Assembly (NCBI RefSeq): GCF_020740795.1
Contig: NC_067289.1
Location: 23,424,608-23,488,607, forward strand
DNA length: 64,000 nucleotides
Direction: 5' to 3'
Source: Apus apus
Lineage: Eukaryota > Chordata > Aves > Apodiformes > Apodidae
In this document: in pieces, positions 60,977 through 64,000 of the stretch
Layout: the number at the start of each line of letters is the position of its first letter
Position numbering within the stretch: the stretch's first letter is position 1
Translations under genes and position numbers: made by a program
Notes under the pieces: generated by a model
What the model saw: only the letters and a program-made list of their open reading frames with translations
Database searches by the model: none
What the model was told of the DNA's origin: nothing

Positions 60977-63900
60977 CAGAGATGGGACTTGTGGAAGGTC
61001 ACATTCTTTCTCGGTGGATGCTGGTACCAGAATAGCAAGTGCAGACAGCATCAAACATTGCTGCAATGGTTTTTCTGCAATTATATAAAAAAGGACAGAT
61101 GAGTGCTTGCTACTGAGCTGGTCAAGTAAGCAAGGAGCTGGCAACAGGGACCTCCTGGCTTCCTCCCAGCCCTCGATACTGATTTTCTGTGTGGATTTAG
61201 AGAAATCCTTTAATATTGCGTTTCTGGTTTACCTCTCTGCAGAATGTTGATCTCTGTACCACCGAGGCACGGTGGAAATATACAGTGCTGCTGTCTGCCT
61301 CCAGAAATGTTTATACTGTATTATAGGCTGAGCTAAATGTTTGCAATGAAATCCCAAAATACACAAACCCTAGACTTTGTGTCCACTTGCCCAAAGTTTA
61401 GCACCAGAGAAAACCTGGGCAATACCTTTATCAAGTACTGATAAATATTGTAAGCAGCACTGGAGAAGTCCCATACAGGTATTTCTGCTTTCAGCTGACC
61501 TTTTAAACACATCTTGTGTGGCACGAGAAATAAATAGTACTATTGCTGGGCACTGGCACAGCTCTGTAAAGAGGAGATTCCCAGAGGACCTCTGGAAATA
61601 ACAGAAACTGCAGGATCAGCCCTTGAGCTTCTACAGATTCGTGTGAGTGTTATTTAAAGCAGAGTTTGCTTACTGAAATTAAAAAGTAGCATTTTAGTTC
61701 TGGCTTAAGAGTGAAAATTGATTCCTGTGGTTTCTACAGTTCAGAAACCTGGTGAGGCTCCTTGCTATGCCAGATGCCTTAGGGACAGAGGGAATTCCAC
61801 CCTGCTGTGGTTGGTATCCCACATACCTCCATGCACAAGTAGACCCTAAAAAAATATATCAGGCTCTTGCTTCCTGCTCCTGTTTGGGTTTTAAGAGGCA
61901 GTTAGGGAGAATGCCAAGACCAATCTCTGAGTCTGGTGAAAAATTGCCCTGGATGGACACATTGTGCTCATGTTTAGCAGTTACATCCACACTTTCATTG
62001 GATTAATTGGTTTGGATTACCTGGAGATGCTTCTGAGTGAAGATCAGGTATTATCTACACAGAGCTCTTAGTATTTATTGTAACAGAAGTATCAAAACAG
62101 TTTTATTGTAGTGTTTTACCTGGAGTGTCTTTTTTAGCAATAGGAAGAAGTTGGGAGTGCAAAGGACCCATGATCCCTGGTCCCCAGCCCCTGATGTAGC
62201 TCCTCACCAGGGCACCTCATTGCCAGTTGTCCCAGCACCCTCAGTGTAAGGAACCTCATCCCACCGTCGTGTTTATTCCAATACTACCTGTTTCCCAGTA
62301 ACTGTTTTGTGCTGTAAGTCTGCACATAAAGGACTCACAGCATCACTGGGAACTGCCCTTTGCAGGCCTTCTGTCAAGTGCAGATGCAGATCACATTCAC
62401 GACCCAAATGTAGACTCATAAATTAAATAAGAAACAACACAAGGCAATGAGAGATGTGTCTTCTTTAGTTTCTCATTTCAGAGGCAGCAGTACAGCATGG
62501 AAGATTTATTTACTACCCCAGCCACTGGCTTTCTTGTAGTCAGTAGCTCATAATTTTGCTCTAAGTCTGCAAATAGGAATAAAGATGGTTTGCAAGAAGG
62601 CAAACAGTAAGACAGCAGCTGGTACTTGAATTTTGGAGATCTGTGTCTCAGCCTCCATCAGCCACTTGGAAAAGTCTTGTAGCTTCTGCATGTCTTCCTC
62701 TCCTCATCTATAGGAGACTGTTAACACTTTTAAAAAAGCACAAATCAGTGTAAGAAAGCATGAGATAAAAGCTGGGCATCAGTCACATCTGCTCTAAAGG
62801 GGACAGGCTGGTCCCCAGGAGCCAGGAACAGAACTACTGTGGGCCTGAGTACCAGCAAGGAGCAGAGGTACAGAAATGGGGAAGTGGGGAACAGTGACCC
62901 TGGCTCTGCAGAAAGGCTGGGAAAGGTCCACCAGTAAAGATGGGGAGAAAGAGGATGGGGGTTTCTGCTCAAAACAGTGCGAGTGAAAAGGAATGAAAAA
63001 GGAGGGAAGGTTTTGGATCGGATTAATAACTTAGCTTGTCTTTAGGGGTTTGAAATGGTGTCTGCATGGAGTTCAAGTGCAATAGTTGGAGATTAAAAAT
63101 CCCTGTTCTTCAGCCTAAAATAAATCCATGTAAAAATGATTCCCTCCCACCTTGGGTGAAACTTGTATTTGGGCCAGCATTTCTGCATTAGCTTTCCCAC
63201 CTGTGAGACACCCTGTGGGATGTACCTGTGAAGGAGCAGGATGTTCTGTAGGTGCCAAAGAGGAGGGGCAGAGCTGGCACAGGCACCTGCAGGGCCAGGC
63301 AGCTCTGCACACACATCTGCCCTAGAGCCCCAAGGTGCTGCCACAGATGATGATCTTTGTCCCAGCAGCCTGGAGACTGCCTGCACATCTGAGCAGGGCT
63401 GAGCAGATCACATCCCTCTAAGTCAAGGCAAATACCTGTCTGCAGAGAATACTGATGAAACTGCCTGCAACATGCATGTTTGGAGGCTAAACTTAGTCCT
63501 CATTTACTGGGAATGTCAGCTTGCATCATCAGTAAACACTGAGCAGAATTAGGCTAGAAGGCACCATGGATAATCATGTTTTATTTTAAATATTTTGTAC
63601 AAGCAAATTTGAGCTGGAGATTGCAGAATAGTCCTTAAAAAGAGGCGAGCAAAGCTGTGCTGCATTTCCTCTTTTGGTGTTTATTTGAGAAACAATAACC
63701 ACTTAACAGCAGGGTTACAAGCAGCAAGATGTTCTTCAGATTATTGCTTTTCTAGGGCATGGATCCTTGCACAGTTTTGTGTGGGCACGTCCCTATGGAC
63801 ACACAAAGGCCCAGCAAAGTGAGGTCTGCCTGCTGCATAGCAATTCATAGAAACAGATGAATCCTTTCAATGAAATAAGTTTCTTTACAGCCAGTAGTTT

Positions 63901-64000
63901 GCAACAATCCGAAAAAAATCACTGGAATGATTTCCTGGTGGACTCGCTCACCATTGTATCATGGTGGGCCAGACTGTGCATGTTACTGATGGAAAAGTAA
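60977..64000. other. Gene-free intergenic DNA to the window end
   Basis: No gene or repeat family recognised. Small open frames near 62.8 and 63.2 kb lack recognisable domains. Confidence 0.5.

Overview
This window is vertebrate, and most likely bird, nuclear DNA. The main evidence is a set of CR1 retrotransposon copies with the characteristic avian 3' end: a conserved stretch reading 'ggtcccttccaaccc' followed by ATTCTATG/ATTCTGTG octamers. They appear in both orientations and several states of decay. Long AT-rich intergenic DNA, sparse genes, CpG islands and microsatellites fit the same picture. I see no prokaryotic operons, CRISPR array, tRNA or rRNA gene.

There is one clear protein-coding gene: the bird orthologue of SLITRK3, a neuronal leucine-rich-repeat transmembrane synapse organiser, on the + strand. 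The whole coding region lies in one exon (41210-44017, 935 codons). Upstream is a noncoding 5' exon ending at a strong splice donor (39550/39551). It is joined over an intron of about 1.6 kb to an acceptor at 41188/41189, only 21 nt before the start codon. A GC-rich, CpG-rich island (about 36.8-39.3 kb) covers the probable promoter and the 5' exon. The 3' UTR runs to a poly(A) signal at 45079.

Layout: 1-0.27 kb AT-rich DNA; 0.27-1.34 kb an unusual GC-rich block, possibly a retroviral or other repeat relic; 1.34-30 kb gene-free AT-rich DNA carrying most of the CR1 copies; 30-36.7 kb gene-free DNA with ATT, GATA and CATA microsatellites; 36.8-45.1 kb the SLITRK3 locus; 45.2-46.0 kb a second GC-rich island with two minisatellites and a near-consensus CTCF-type site; 46.2-64 kb gene-free DNA with a 61-bp tandem duplication, AT/GT microsatellites and one CR1 copy.

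I found no previously undescribed system. The best leads are: (a) a two-codon upstream ORF (Met-Cys-stop) at the end of the 5' exon, in frame with SLITRK3 and 36 nt before its start after splicing; (b) the CTCF-like site just past the poly(A) signal; (c) a sharp rise in GC inside the single coding exon; (d) a near absence of recognisable recent CR1 between about 29.6 and 60.8 kb, around the gene. All assignments come from reading the sequence and recalled family knowledge; no search was run.
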